Origin: Bacillota bacterium
GTDB lineage: Bacteria; Bacillota; UBA4882; UBA8346
Assembly: GCA_023435225.1 (NCBI GenBank)
Contig: JAEYRX010000051.1
Location: forward strand, 8,226 to 72,225
DNA length: 64,000 nt
Reading direction: 5' to 3'
Below, one piece after another: positions 17,155 through 26,500 of this stretch (positions are counted from its first letter, which is position 1; every line of letters starts with the position of its first letter). The notes beneath the pieces were generated by a model. That model saw nothing but the letters and a program-made list of their open reading frames with translations, made no database searches and was not told the DNA's origin. The position numbers were made by a program, and so were the translations under genes.

Positions 17155-18690
17155 TTACAATTCTTTGCTCTTCTGAATGATCATTTTGGCTACCCGCCAG
17201 GCGCCTTCCATAGCATTATTGACCCCGGCGCCGCTCTCACTTTGAGCGCCGATAAACCAGAGTCCCTCAATTGGTGTTCGATGAGGTACGGCTTTTTTAT
17301 TCATCACCGGCGCACATCCGCCAAATGAATGATGCTCCTGCAAGGTCAGTTTTCTGAAGTCTTCAGGGGTTAATATTTCCATCTCCACAATATGGTCTTT
17401 TAGTCCCGGTATCTTTTCCTGGGCCAAATCCAGCAGTTTCTCCGCCATTATTTCCTTTTTGTCAGCCCATTCATAGCCCGATACCCGGTTTGGGGCCACC
17501 GTATATACTGTTACCGCATAACGGCCCTCCGGAGCGGATTGTGGAGAGTACATGGTGGGGTTACAAATCAAAAAACCATCCCGGCCTTCATGATAAATGC
17601 CATTTTTCAATTTATCCAAACTGCCGGATATGTCATAGGTAAGATAAAAGTAGTTTACACCTGACTCCAGGTACTGGGAGGGATCGATATCAAGTCCCAA
17701 CTGAAGCATAAAAACCGACTCCATCAAAGGTAGATTATCAATAATCGCTTGAAAACCAGCATCCAACACACCTGGTTCAAGCAGCCTGTTGAAGGTCTCC
17801 TTGGCGCCGCCGCTGGCAATTACGATATCGCCTTCTTGAACGGTACCATCGGCCAGCTCAATCCCTACCACCTTTTTATCCCTGGTTTTAATGGCAACGA
17901 CTTCACACTTGGTATGGACCTCTCCCCCATGAGCCCGGATTACTTCACCCAACCGTCCGACCAAGGCGCGGCAGCCGCCATCGATATATGAATAACTGGG
18001 CTGCCGACCACACCATGATAATTTCAGCGGTATCTTGTAGTCAAAAGCAGGCTCGGGGTTGACCAGGGCGACACCTAGCCCCTGGAACTCCTCCGGCCTT
18101 ACCACGAAATCAGCTAGAATCGATGTAAAGGCAGCTTTTATATCCGGGCTATTAAAATAATAATCCATCAATTGTTGCGCCGACCATTTCACTTTGGAAA
18201 GCAAGGGCAAAAGCTTTAGATACATTGCCGCTTTATAAAAGACAGCCTTTATTCCTGCGGATTGCTCTCCAATTCTGGCCAGAGATACGATCTCCATCAT
18301 CCTTTTGTAGTAACGAAAGTATTTTTTGATCCCCCGCTTTTCCAGTGGAAATTGCCGGATAAAGAAATCTCTCCGCCACCAGGCGCCTTGGTACTCTTTG
18401 GGAGGCTTGATTGTAAAGTCGGGAAAATTATAGACACGATCAGCGGGTATGACTTTTAGCTTATCACGAAGTCCCAGTTCGTCGATGACCTTACCGGCCT
18501 GTTCACCGGGGCCTAATCCTTCAGGAATAAGCTGGCCCAGGTCCCAGTGATATCCGTTTTTATGAAACCCTCCGGTTACCCCGCCTATATCCTCATTTTG
18601 CTCATATAAGTGCACCTCAAAGCCTTTCTTTGATAATAGGGCGCCTGCTACTAACCCCGAAATACCTGTTCCGATAATATTTACCCGCAT
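17155..18690 (-). CDS. FAD-dependent oxidoreductase of the phytoene desaturase/CrtI-like family
   Basis: 511 residues. The N-terminal dinucleotide-binding motif IIGTGISGLVAGALL (about 4-18) and GG motif (NEDIGGVTGGFHK) are those of CrtI/protoporphyrinogen-oxidase-like flavoproteins. The C-terminal FAD block GLWFIGAQSESGAGVNNAMEGAWRVA supports it. I choose the ATG at 18690, 9 nt after AAAGGAG. Family members desaturate or isomerise isoprenoids or related lipids; no carotenoid genes are adjacent, so the substrate is unknown. It is monocistronic between the coaBC repeat and a gene-poor region. Confidence 0.85.
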   Translation of the reverse strand: MRVNIIGTGISGLVAGALLSKKGFEVHLYEQNEDIGGVTGGFHKNGYHWDLGQLIPEGLGPGEQAGKVIDELGLRDKLKVIPADRVYNFPDFTIKPPKEYQGAWWRRDFFIRQFPLEKRGIKKYFRYYKRMMEIVSLARIGEQSAGIKAVFYKAAMYLKLLPLLSKVKWSAQQLMDYYFNSPDIKAAFTSILADFVVRPEEFQGLGVALVNPEPAFDYKIPLKLSWCGRQPSYSYIDGGCRALVGRLGEVIRAHGGEVHTKCEVVAIKTRDKKVVGIELADGTVQEGDIVIASGGAKETFNRLLEPGVLDAGFQAIIDNLPLMESVFMLQLGLDIDPSQYLESGVNYFYLTYDISGSLDKLKNGIYHEGRDGFLICNPTMYSPQSAPEGRYAVTVYTVAPNRVSGYEWADKKEIMAEKLLDLAQEKIPGLKDHIVEMEILTPEDFRKLTLQEHHSFGGCAPVMNKKAVPHRTPIEGLWFIGAQSESGAGVNNAMEGAWRVAKMIIQKSKEL

Positions 18691-19101
18691 CGGCTTTTCT
18701 CCTTTCACATAACAAGGGGAGAGTTTTTTTGACTACATATCAGTCTAAACTTATTCATATCTTCGTTTTTTTAGTATTTAACGGAATCCAACCTCATTAC
18801 ATAATATCGGTCGGCATTACCAAAAATTTATATCTCCTCCGTCCAAAAATTAAGCGGCTAAATTTCAAAATTTAGCCGCTTAATTTGTAAATTTAGCCAA
18901 GAAACCTTTAAATTAAACTAGAGAAATAGATTAACAAGGAAATATAAATTCTTTCCAAGAGGATAAGCTACTTCTAATTCCAATCATGACATATGTCATG
19001 ATTTATAATGACAATTATCATATTTACTAAACCAATTAAAAAGTTATAAGATTATCCAAGAGAGATTTTAACAAATTCAACTCTTTCATTTAGAGGTTAC
19101 T
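18691..19101. other. Gene-free stretch with a strong palindrome
   Basis: No gene. At about 18849-18886, TTAAGCGGCTAAATTT pairs perfectly with its complement AAATTTAGCCGCTTAA around one to two bases, followed on the plus strand by TTGTAAATTT. It may terminate transcription or be another repeat. The rest is AT-rich without pattern. Confidence 0.5.
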
Positions 19102-19350
19102 ATGAAATTAAAAATTGGATTAATATTTATTATATTAACCTTATTCACTTCCAATATAATATATTCCGAAAATATGCTGATAAAAGCGCCGGATTTTGAA
19201 CTTAGGGAAGCGCTGATTAATTGAATAAGTGACGATTTTGTGCTTCGCAAAATGCCTAATGCCGCATATTTGCTCGCACAAAATCGGATTAATCAGCGCT
19301 TCCTTAGATCCGGCGATCAAAAAACAATATCATTATCTGATATAAGATGA
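19102..19350 (+). pseudogene. TlpA/AhpC-type thioredoxin-fold exported protein, disrupted by a MITE and truncated
   Basis: From ATG 19102 (GAGG 6 nt before) a signal peptide-like start (KLKIGLIFIILTLFTSN) leads to KAPDFEL. There a 98-bp element with TTAG duplications introduces a stop. When the element and one TTAG are removed the frame resumes as RSGDQKTISLSDIR and then TGA. APDFEL...G..K.ISLSD is the hallmark N-terminus of TlpA/ResA/AhpC redoxins. The catalytic CXXC part is missing, so the gene was both interrupted and cut short. Confidence 0.8.
19206..19303 (-). mobile_element. 98-bp MITE-like element, copy 3 (inverted), TSD TTAG
   Basis: Same 98-bp element as at 12392 and 12625 but in the opposite orientation. 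TTAG lies at 19202-19205 and 19304-19307. With the duplication it adds 102 nt, a multiple of three, so the host reading frame is kept on both sides. Confidence 0.88.
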
Positions 19351-19376
19351 AATAAAGGGAAATGGGAGTATGTAAA

Positions 19377-19937
19377 ATGAAAGGTATCAAAGATTTTCCG
19401 GTATTAGTATCGGAAAGATTACTGTTACGAGAAATATCTCAAACCGATATCGATGACTTTTTCGAGATTTTTGGCGACTATGAAGTTCTCAAGTATTATG
19501 GAATGCGGCCTTATAAAACTTCGGAGGATGCCGGCGGTTTTATGGGAAGGCTGATAAACAAATTCCCGACAAAAACCGGTATTCGATGGGCGATTACCAT
19601 TAAAGAACATAATGAAATGATCGGAACGATTGGTTATAAAAACTGGGATACGCGCTCTTATAAAGGGGAAGTTTCCTATGAACTGAAACCGAAATATTGG
19701 AATAATGGATATATCACCGAAGCCTTAAAAAAAGTGGTGGATTTCGGATTTGAAAACGGACTGAACAGAATTGAAGCATGGGATATGGCGGGCAATATCG
19801 CTTCTAAGAGAGTACTTGAAAAATCCGGATTTACTTATGAAGGAACTTGGCGCGAGCATACATACTGGGACGGCAAGCTTTATGATATTGAATGGTTCTC
19901 GATTTTAAAAAAAGAATGGGAAATAGGTAAACTTTAA
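19377..19937 (+). CDS. GNAT N-acetyltransferase (RimJ/RimL-like)
   Basis: 186 residues. The pattern SERLLLREISQTDIDDFFEIFGD near the start, MIGTIGYKNWD, ELKPKYWNNGYITEALKKVVDFGF (acetyl-CoA binding) and NIASKRVLEKSGFTYEG near the end fit the RimJ/RimL/YjcK acetyltransferase group. It transfers acetyl from acetyl-CoA to an amine, often a protein N-terminus; substrate unknown. I use ATG 19377, which has GGGAG 8 nt upstream; the ATG at 19362 sits too close to its AAGGGA. It is a single gene downstream of the TlpA-like relic. Confidence 0.88.
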   Translation: MKGIKDFPVLVSERLLLREISQTDIDDFFEIFGDYEVLKYYGMRPYKTSEDAGGFMGRLINKFPTKTGIRWAITIKEHNEMIGTIGYKNWDTRSYKGEVSYELKPKYWNNGYITEALKKVVDFGFENGLNRIEAWDMAGNIASKRVLEKSGFTYEGTWREHTYWDGKLYDIEWFSILKKEWEIGKL

Positions 19938-20071
19938 TAATTTTATGAATTCTTTTTGTAATAGTATCACGGAAAGTATTTAACTCAATCACCGACTAAC
20001 TTCTTTAATTATAAATGCATTGAGGCCTGTAAATGACATCTGGAATACAAAAGCGAAACGAGGTTCGAATC

Positions 20072-20929
20072 ATGGTAAAAAAAGCAGTACGGATTTTTAA
20101 CGGCGCCACTGCCGTCATCACCGGGGGCGCTTCCGGAATTGGCCGGGCGCTTGCCGAAGAACTGGCAAAGTACGGTAGTGAGATAATTCTGGCCGATCTC
20201 CAGCTTGAATTAGCCGAGGAAGTGGCCTTATCGATACAGGCATCGGGAGGGAAAGCCAGAGCGGTGAAACTTGATGTAACCGATTTTGCAGCGGTGGATA
20301 ATCTTCTCCAGGATACGGTTAAACATACCGGAAAATTGGATTTTATGTTCAATAACGCCGGTATTTTTCTTGGAGGGCCCATCGGCCGCCATGCTATTGA
20401 GGATTGGAACCGGATTATTGATGTTAACCTCCGTGGCGCTGTAAACGGGACCCATGCCGCCTACAAAATAATGAAACGCCAAGGATTTGGTCATATTGTC
20501 AATACGGCCTCAACCATGGGACTTTTACCGGTAGGAATGGGCATGCCGGCCTATGCAACCATTAAACATGCAATAGTGGCTCTAGCAACGACTTTGCGGG
20601 CAGAGTTAAGCTTCGATGGCATTCGAATCAGCACCTTGTGCCCCGGGGTGATAAGGACCCCGATACTTATTAATGGAGGTGAATATGGCAAATACTTGGG
20701 TGAAATGTCCGAAGAGGAGCAAAAAAAGTATTGGGAACAATTTAAACCCATATCCGCTGATTCGTTAGCTAAAAAAGCCTTAAGAGCAGTCGCTAAAAAC
20801 AAGCCAATCATTGTAATTCCAGCCAAGAACAAATTATACTGGTGGATCAGCCGTTTATCCCCTTCGTTATTGATTCTTATGGATAAGCTGGATTTCAAGA
20901 AACGTTTAAAAAATGGGAAGCGTGATTGA
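20072..20929 (+). CDS. Short-chain dehydrogenase/reductase
   Basis: 285 residues, classical SDR. NAD(P) motif TGGASGIG at about 20-27, the NNAG motif (MFNNAGIF), catalytic Ser in NTASTMG and Tyr-Lys in YATIK (Tyr and Lys four apart). The C-terminal part is longer than the minimal SDR and ends in a hydrophobic segment (WWISRLSPSLLILMDKLD). Start ATG 20072 follows GAGGT by 8 nt; a start at 20033 is also possible. Substrate unknown. A glycoside hydrolase relic begins four bases after its stop. Confidence 0.88.
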   Translation: MVKKAVRIFNGATAVITGGASGIGRALAEELAKYGSEIILADLQLELAEEVALSIQASGGKARAVKLDVTDFAAVDNLLQDTVKHTGKLDFMFNNAGIFLGGPIGRHAIEDWNRIIDVNLRGAVNGTHAAYKIMKRQGFGHIVNTASTMGLLPVGMGMPAYATIKHAIVALATTLRAELSFDGIRISTLCPGVIRTPILINGGEYGKYLGEMSEEEQKKYWEQFKPISADSLAKKALRAVAKNKPIIVIPAKNKLYWWISRLSPSLLILMDKLDFKKRLKNGKRD

Positions 20930-20933
20930 TGAT

Positions 20934-21215
20934 GATGTAACGGCGGAATTCGGCTGTATGAGAAGAAATGAAGGTGTGGACCATTATTTGGAAGATATAA
21001 TAACAATACTGGAGCATGGAAAATATCACTGGGCGTTTTATTCTTACAGAGAGGACGAATGAGACGGTTATGATTACGAACTGAGTACCAAAGGCCTTCC
21101 GGAGAGTTATTGGCAAGCTAAAGATAGTGAAAAACCGGAGTTACCGAGAATGGATAATCCGTTATTTGATATCATTAAAAAACAGTTTGAGAAGTCATAT
21201 AAAAGTAGATCATAA
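20934..21215 (+). pseudogene. C-terminal remnant of a GH5/cellulase-like hydrolase with an in-frame TGA
   Basis: One frame reads TAEFGCMRRNEGVDHYLEDI, HWAFYSYREDE, then TGA, then DGYDYELSTKGLPESYWQA to a TAA at 21215. Bacterial GH5-like hydrolases carry a similar block ending REDEWDGMDYELG, so the TGA replaces the Trp codon TGG. The N-terminal catalytic part is absent. It is a 3' relic downstream of the SDR gene; the single nonsense change is also readable as a TGA-for-Trp code, but other genes here use TGA as stop. Confidence 0.7.
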
Positions 21216-21257
21216 ACACAAGGCTTTTCTCAGAAATATCTGATTTACTCTTAGTTA

Positions 21258-22946
21258 TTATCCTAGCTGGAACTTCTCAACAGCCTGTTTTAAGCTACCG
21301 GCAATTCCCGCCAAATTATGCGCCATTGCACTGACTTCTTCAATCGCTGCGCTTTGTTCTTCGGCAAAGGCCGAAACCTCTTCCGTACTAGCCAGGTTTT
21401 GTTCACTAATCGCGGAAATTGCGGTAATAGCTTCAGTTGCTTTGTCATTATTAACAGCCATTTGTTTAGTTGATTTTACTACCAAATCAATTTCGGCTAC
21501 GGTACTCATTATTGCTTTATAAATCTCACGGAAGGTTACCGTAGCCTCTTCCGCTAAGTTTTTACCTGCCTCAGCCCTTGTTATTCCCTGTTGCATTACT
21601 TCAACCGCATGATCGGTGCGAGCTTTCATTTCCATAATTAACTCTGATATCATTCGTGTTGACTGTTTTGACTGCTCCGCCAGTTTCGAAGTTTCTCTGG
21701 CGACAACAGCAAAACCCTTTCCGTGTTCTCCGGCTCTAGCAGCTTCAATTGAAGCATTTAGGGCTAGTAAACTGGTTTGTTCCGCAATACCTTCAATAAT
21801 GGAAGTAATACCACTGATCTCATCCGAGGTGCTAATTAACATATTAATGACTTCAGCCACTTCTTTAGTAGAATCAAACAAAGCATTAATCTCTACTGCT
21901 ACATCATTGGTCACTTTTTGTCCAAGCTCCGCTGACTGGGCTACTTTATCGGATGCGTCCCCGATTCTTTCCGATTCTTGAGCCACCTGAATAACTATCT
22001 CTGAAAGCTTCTGAATAGAATCAACCGCTTCAGTTATTTGTCTAACTTGCTCCGAAGAGGCTGAGGCAAGTTCCTCAGCTGCCCTGGCTACATCAGTGGC
22101 TGATCTTCCCGCTTCATTTGAAACTGAGCTCAACTCAGTACTGGCATTGTCTAATATGTTTGATTGCTCACTAATATTAGTTACTAAACCTCGTAAACCT
22201 AAAACTGCTTTATTTAACCCTCCAATTGCTTGAGTTACTTCACGTGAACCTATAGTATGGGTAATATTCTTCGATAAATCTCCAGTCTCTAATGATTTTA
22301 CTCTTTCAACCATCCTTTTTAAAGGGTTAGAAATAAAACCGGCGATGAGCAGACCAATCAATGTTGCGATAACAGCGCTAATTATTACGATTACTAAGTT
22401 CCAACCTTTCAATTTTGAAGCAAGATTATCACCACTTAAAAACAGGTTAAAATTATCATTATCATTTGCTATTCGTAAGCGCCTTACCAGACTTTGTATA
22501 TTATTGACCGCTTGATTAAAAACTGCCAAATTGGTGGAACTGGGTGGTTCAGCAAAAATAGCTTTTATGTCAGCAAAATTTTTGGTTAACTCCTCATTAA
22601 TCGCTGCATCAACATTTTTCAAAGACATGATTCTATTAAACAACACATTTGGATCTACTTTTAAATTAGTTGCTATCGAAGTTTCGTTAGCTAATATTGC
22701 CAAATAATAACTCCGCAATTTTTCAACCTGTGGTTCAATGTTGGAAGCTTTATTCTGTTCTCCTACTGCAGTAGTGTTATTATAAAGCTCCTTGGTATTC
22801 TGTTGCAGTGTATTTAAAGCTCCCATACTGATAAAACTTTGTACCGCCATAAAAATAATCATCATTACTATTATTATTAAAATATGATAAAAAACATTTA
22901 TTTTGGAGAGTATTAGCTTTAATAATTGCAACGATTTGGCAAACAT
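21258..22946 (-). CDS. Methyl-accepting chemotaxis protein
   Basis: 562 residues. Membrane segments near residues 18-40 and 183-208 enclose a periplasmic-type helical sensor (LRSYYLAILANETSIATN). A HAMP linker follows (FISNPLKRMVERVKSLETGDLSKNI), then the long cytoplasmic coiled-coil with the receptor tip GIAEQTSLLALNASIEAARAGEHGKGFAVVA at about 385-420. It signals to CheA/CheW; ligand unknown. The start follows TTGGAGGT by 6 nt. Isolated from other chemotaxis genes. Together with FliD-like and FlgM genes it indicates a motile cell. Confidence 0.95.
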   Translation of the reverse strand: MFAKSLQLLKLILSKINVFYHILIIIVMMIIFMAVQSFISMGALNTLQQNTKELYNNTTAVGEQNKASNIEPQVEKLRSYYLAILANETSIATNLKVDPNVLFNRIMSLKNVDAAINEELTKNFADIKAIFAEPPSSTNLAVFNQAVNNIQSLVRRLRIANDNDNFNLFLSGDNLASKLKGWNLVIVIISAVIATLIGLLIAGFISNPLKRMVERVKSLETGDLSKNITHTIGSREVTQAIGGLNKAVLGLRGLVTNISEQSNILDNASTELSSVSNEAGRSATDVARAAEELASASSEQVRQITEAVDSIQKLSEIVIQVAQESERIGDASDKVAQSAELGQKVTNDVAVEINALFDSTKEVAEVINMLISTSDEISGITSIIEGIAEQTSLLALNASIEAARAGEHGKGFAVVARETSKLAEQSKQSTRMISELIMEMKARTDHAVEVMQQGITRAEAGKNLAEEATVTFREIYKAIMSTVAEIDLVVKSTKQMAVNNDKATEAITAISAISEQNLASTEEVSAFAEEQSAAIEEVSAMAHNLAGIAGSLKQAVEKFQLG

Positions 22947-23274
22947 ATTGTACCTCCAATTATTTTGGTTAGGAAAATGAAATAATTAAGTTATTGGATT
23001 TGAACAAATATGTTTAATCCAAAACTTAATTATGGTAATTATGAAATTATTTTAATATAAATAACATCAATATTATCGGTAAATTTATTTTAACTCTTTA
23101 TAAATATTTACAAATTTTGAAACCAATTCTTTATCATTCATCGTAAGGGAAAGAACGCCAACCTTCTCCCCCAAACCAACGTGAGTTTCCGACAAGATAG
23201 TTCTCGCCAGGTTCTGGAAGGATTTTTAGAAAATTTACAGAAATGGTTGCTAAAGAATATTAGGAGGTAATTAC

Positions 23275-23331
23275 ATGAAAAATGAACGTTTATACTATGT
23301 CAGCCACTATCATGCTGATTGGAATCGGTAA
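23275..23331 (+). pseudogene. 18-residue relic with perfect ribosome binding site, glycosidase-like start
   Basis: AGGAGGT lies 7 nt before ATG. The frame reads MKNERLYYVSHYHADWNR and then TAA. The YYVSH.HADWNR pattern resembles the N-terminal HWDREW region of GH38-type alpha-mannosidases, but 18 residues cannot prove it. Probably the head of a deleted gene; a genuine small peptide cannot be excluded. Confidence 0.35.
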
Positions 23332-23466
23332 AAAGTACTAAAATAAAAAAAGTAATATGATCTTTTATTTAAATAAGAGTTCCTTTATATACGTTCATCC
23401 GAAGCTGGAGCCTTGATTGAAAAGTTCATTATCGATATTTCCCCAAAGTTGGCTTAAATAAAAAGT

Positions 23467-23508
23467 GAGCCGCCTCTCCGGGTTAAACCTTTGGGCGGCT
23501 CTTTCTTT
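23467..23508. terminator. Bidirectional terminator (GAGCCGCC/GGCGGCTC)
   Basis: GAGCCGCC...GGGCGGCTC stem with TTTCTTT after it on the plus strand and CACTTTTTATTT on the minus strand. It ends the PHP-protein gene on the minus strand. Confidence 0.8.
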
Positions 23509-23534
23509 ATACCTATTCCCTATCTTCAGAAAAT

Positions 23535-26500
23535 TTACTCAATGACCCTAATCCGGCATACTCCCTTGAAGTTAAATTCATCGGTGCTTCCGGTTATCAC
23601 CAGCTTGGAAACTCCTCTATTAAGCACCTCTTTCAGGTCGTCTTTATCCAATTTTACCAAAATAGCGGCAATATCTCCTCTCCGGTGATGACGGGAAGGA
23701 CGTTTTATCAACTTCAGATTTTTGCTTTTTACCGGAACAACCACTCCATTTATCCGGATACTGTTCAGCTGAATCTCCTCATAAGAAACATTCTCCGGGA
23801 ATTTAATTGTTATCATCGCAGTCCAATTTGGACCATAACCCCTTAAATTGATAACCTCCGGTTTAATCCCAATAGCTACGGGAACAACTACTTCAATTGT
23901 TTGGATGACTTTTTCTACGTTACCGGCCATATCTTCGGCGACAAGTTCAACCGTATATAATCCCGGTTTCCTTAATTTGATAACGGTTCCGTTGGCATAT
24001 TGTCCTCCGTTGAAAACTACATAAGTTGAAGCTAATCCTGAGAGATTATCATTGGCGGAAAATTTCAAGTATAGCTTCTCCCCCATTAGATACTCGCTAT
24101 CAAAAGGAGAATTAATGACTGGCTTACTTTTATCAATATTTATGTTCCCGACAGTATAGTTACTCGTCTTCCCGGATACATTCCTGGCGATACCGGTAAC
24201 CGATTGTGAGGCGCCTTCAGTAGTAAGAGTAACCTCAGGTGTTATGTATTCCAACAATCCATACGGGTCTTCAGCTTCGAAATGAACCGTGACATCATTG
24301 TTATACCAACCGTTGGCATTGGGTAAAGTTGTCGGAGCACCGGTTATTACCGGTACTGGAGAATCGATTTGAACTATTTCCGCCGAATTTCGAACCCTAA
24401 TCCGGTGTCCTTCGGCATCTTGTGAAGCCAACCCAATTGCACTGACGGTATCACCAACGGCAATATTGGAGTCCCACTTACCTAATCCTTCCGGATTAGG
24501 AGTACCATCTCCAATATACCCGTCCAAAAATACTCTAGTTTCACCGGAGCCATCATTAAGATAAAGGTTACTCCCTACTATCCGGGTTACCGTACCCGTA
24601 ATCTTAACCAGCCAACCTTCACTCTGCTCAAGCATTGCAGCAGCGGTCCCCATATCCAATGGTAAAATTACTTGCGAATTATCGTCTAAAATGGTTACAT
24701 TCGTAAGCTCATTTCCAACCTGAATCTGAGTATCGTTATTGTATTGGCCGACAATTCCGGCTACCCTCACTTTACAACCCAACGGCAAAGCAGTGTTGGA
24801 GACTCCAAATATAGTAATACCGCCGGTAGCGTCTTGCACATAAATTACATCAAAGAATGCATTATTGGTTTTTACTCCATCCTTCATTACAGCTACCGAT
24901 TCGGCAGTAATCCAGCCCTCGATGGCAAATCGTTGACCGGCCAAATCCGGCTGGCCATCCAGGTCGTTATCTATTCTGACCTCCCGGATCGATTTTAATT
25001 CCGCCGGTTTCACACTTAACCAATCGAGAATATTTTCGGTGATCTTCTGATTGGAATTAATATTATCCCCGGTAATTTCAAAATCAGAAAAAAAGGTTGA
25101 ACCTGCAGCCACAACCTTACCCCCACCCGGCAACGCTTCAGCGCCAATCACGGCTACATTACCAATGGCAACCGGTATTGAATCATTCTGGAGATCCGAA
25201 TCCGATGTTTCAGTGGTCGGATACCCCTTGACCAGCCAATCTATTTTAAAATCATTGCCGTCGGTTTGTAAAACAACCGAGCAACCGCTGTAAACACTAT
25301 ACTGACTACCCGTGGTAATCCCTGAAGTTAAGTTATACTTATTCGATGTATAATTTTGCAACATTAACCGGTAAGGCGAGCCGATGTTGTTAGTATTATC
25401 GATGACCTCATCATCGTTAAACCGCAGATTGGTTCCGATCGCCTCCAGAATCCGGTTGCCCTGAATCGCGTTTTGATACTGACGATCCGCCGCATCGCCA
25501 TAATCGGCTCTCGAAGTAATAATCAACGAACCCCCGGCTTGGATAAACCCTTTGATTACATTGATTTCATCATCATTAAAATTTGATTTGGTCAAACCAT
25601 ATTTGAGATTATCAACACTTTGCGGATCGGTAACGATTAATATCCGAGCATCCTGTAAAAGGTCTGCCGTAATTAATCCCTGGTTCTCCACCACCAACAT
25701 TTTTTTAGCGGTCAGGATATTTTTTAACCCGGTTATCTTGCCTTTATAATCACCACTTACATATTGGTTTTGATGCCCGGCGTCAATCACCGCTTTGGTC
25801 AGATCTTCCGGATTATAAGCGTCAATATCAATATTGGCGCTGTATGTCCGGGGGGTCCCGGACGGGTACAAGGTTGTAACAGTGTAAATTTTGTAGGAAC
25901 CGGGTTGAGTCGGCGTCCAATCTATAGAGGCTGTAAGAACCTCTCCGGTTCCTAAAGCCGGAATAACCGCTTCACCGATTTTATTCTCCGGAATGATTTG
26001 GTTAATGTAAAATTCCACCTTCACATTAGAGAAACTTTGATTACTATAATTAAATAAAGTCGCTGTAAGTTTAGTCGAAGAACCTATCACCGCCGGAACA
26101 GACGATACCTCGACTTTTGAGATCCCAACCGGAGTATTATTGCCGACCCATACTGGGGCAGTTACAGCGATATCTCCGTCAGCTTCGGTTACTTTGACAT
26201 AGTAATAACTGTATTGTGAAGATAATTGCAAAAGCCATTCAACCTCTTGCGAGGCACAGTATCTGGAGGCGGCAATTACACCACCATTTGCGATAATCTC
26301 AATTTTACTAATAATATCGTTGGTATCAGGATCATTAACCGTCACTTCAATATTTAACATTTGAGTATCATCAATTTGTGAACCCATAATATAATCATTG
26401 ACCGCATACATAATATGCAAATTTCGATCCTCGGTGGCATAAACCCGTTTCCGGCGAATCGCCTCAAAAATATCGTTCCTGGTTAGGTTCTTGGCTAATA

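Larger units (their letters stand above)
22947..23534. other. Gap with a remnant ORF, a tiny relic gene and a terminator
   Basis: Two fragments are visible. On the minus strand about 44 codons (23085-23222, ending VGVLSLTMNDKELVSKFVNIYKELK) read open but lack a start. On the plus strand an 18-codon frame at 23275-23331 (see separate entry). The plus-strand terminator lies at 23467-23508. Otherwise no pattern. Confidence 0.4.

Noticed and set aside
23085..23222. About 44 codons on the minus strand ending VSKFVNIYKELK
   Set aside because: No start codon or site; a stop lies just upstream. Possibly a gene tail, but too little to name.
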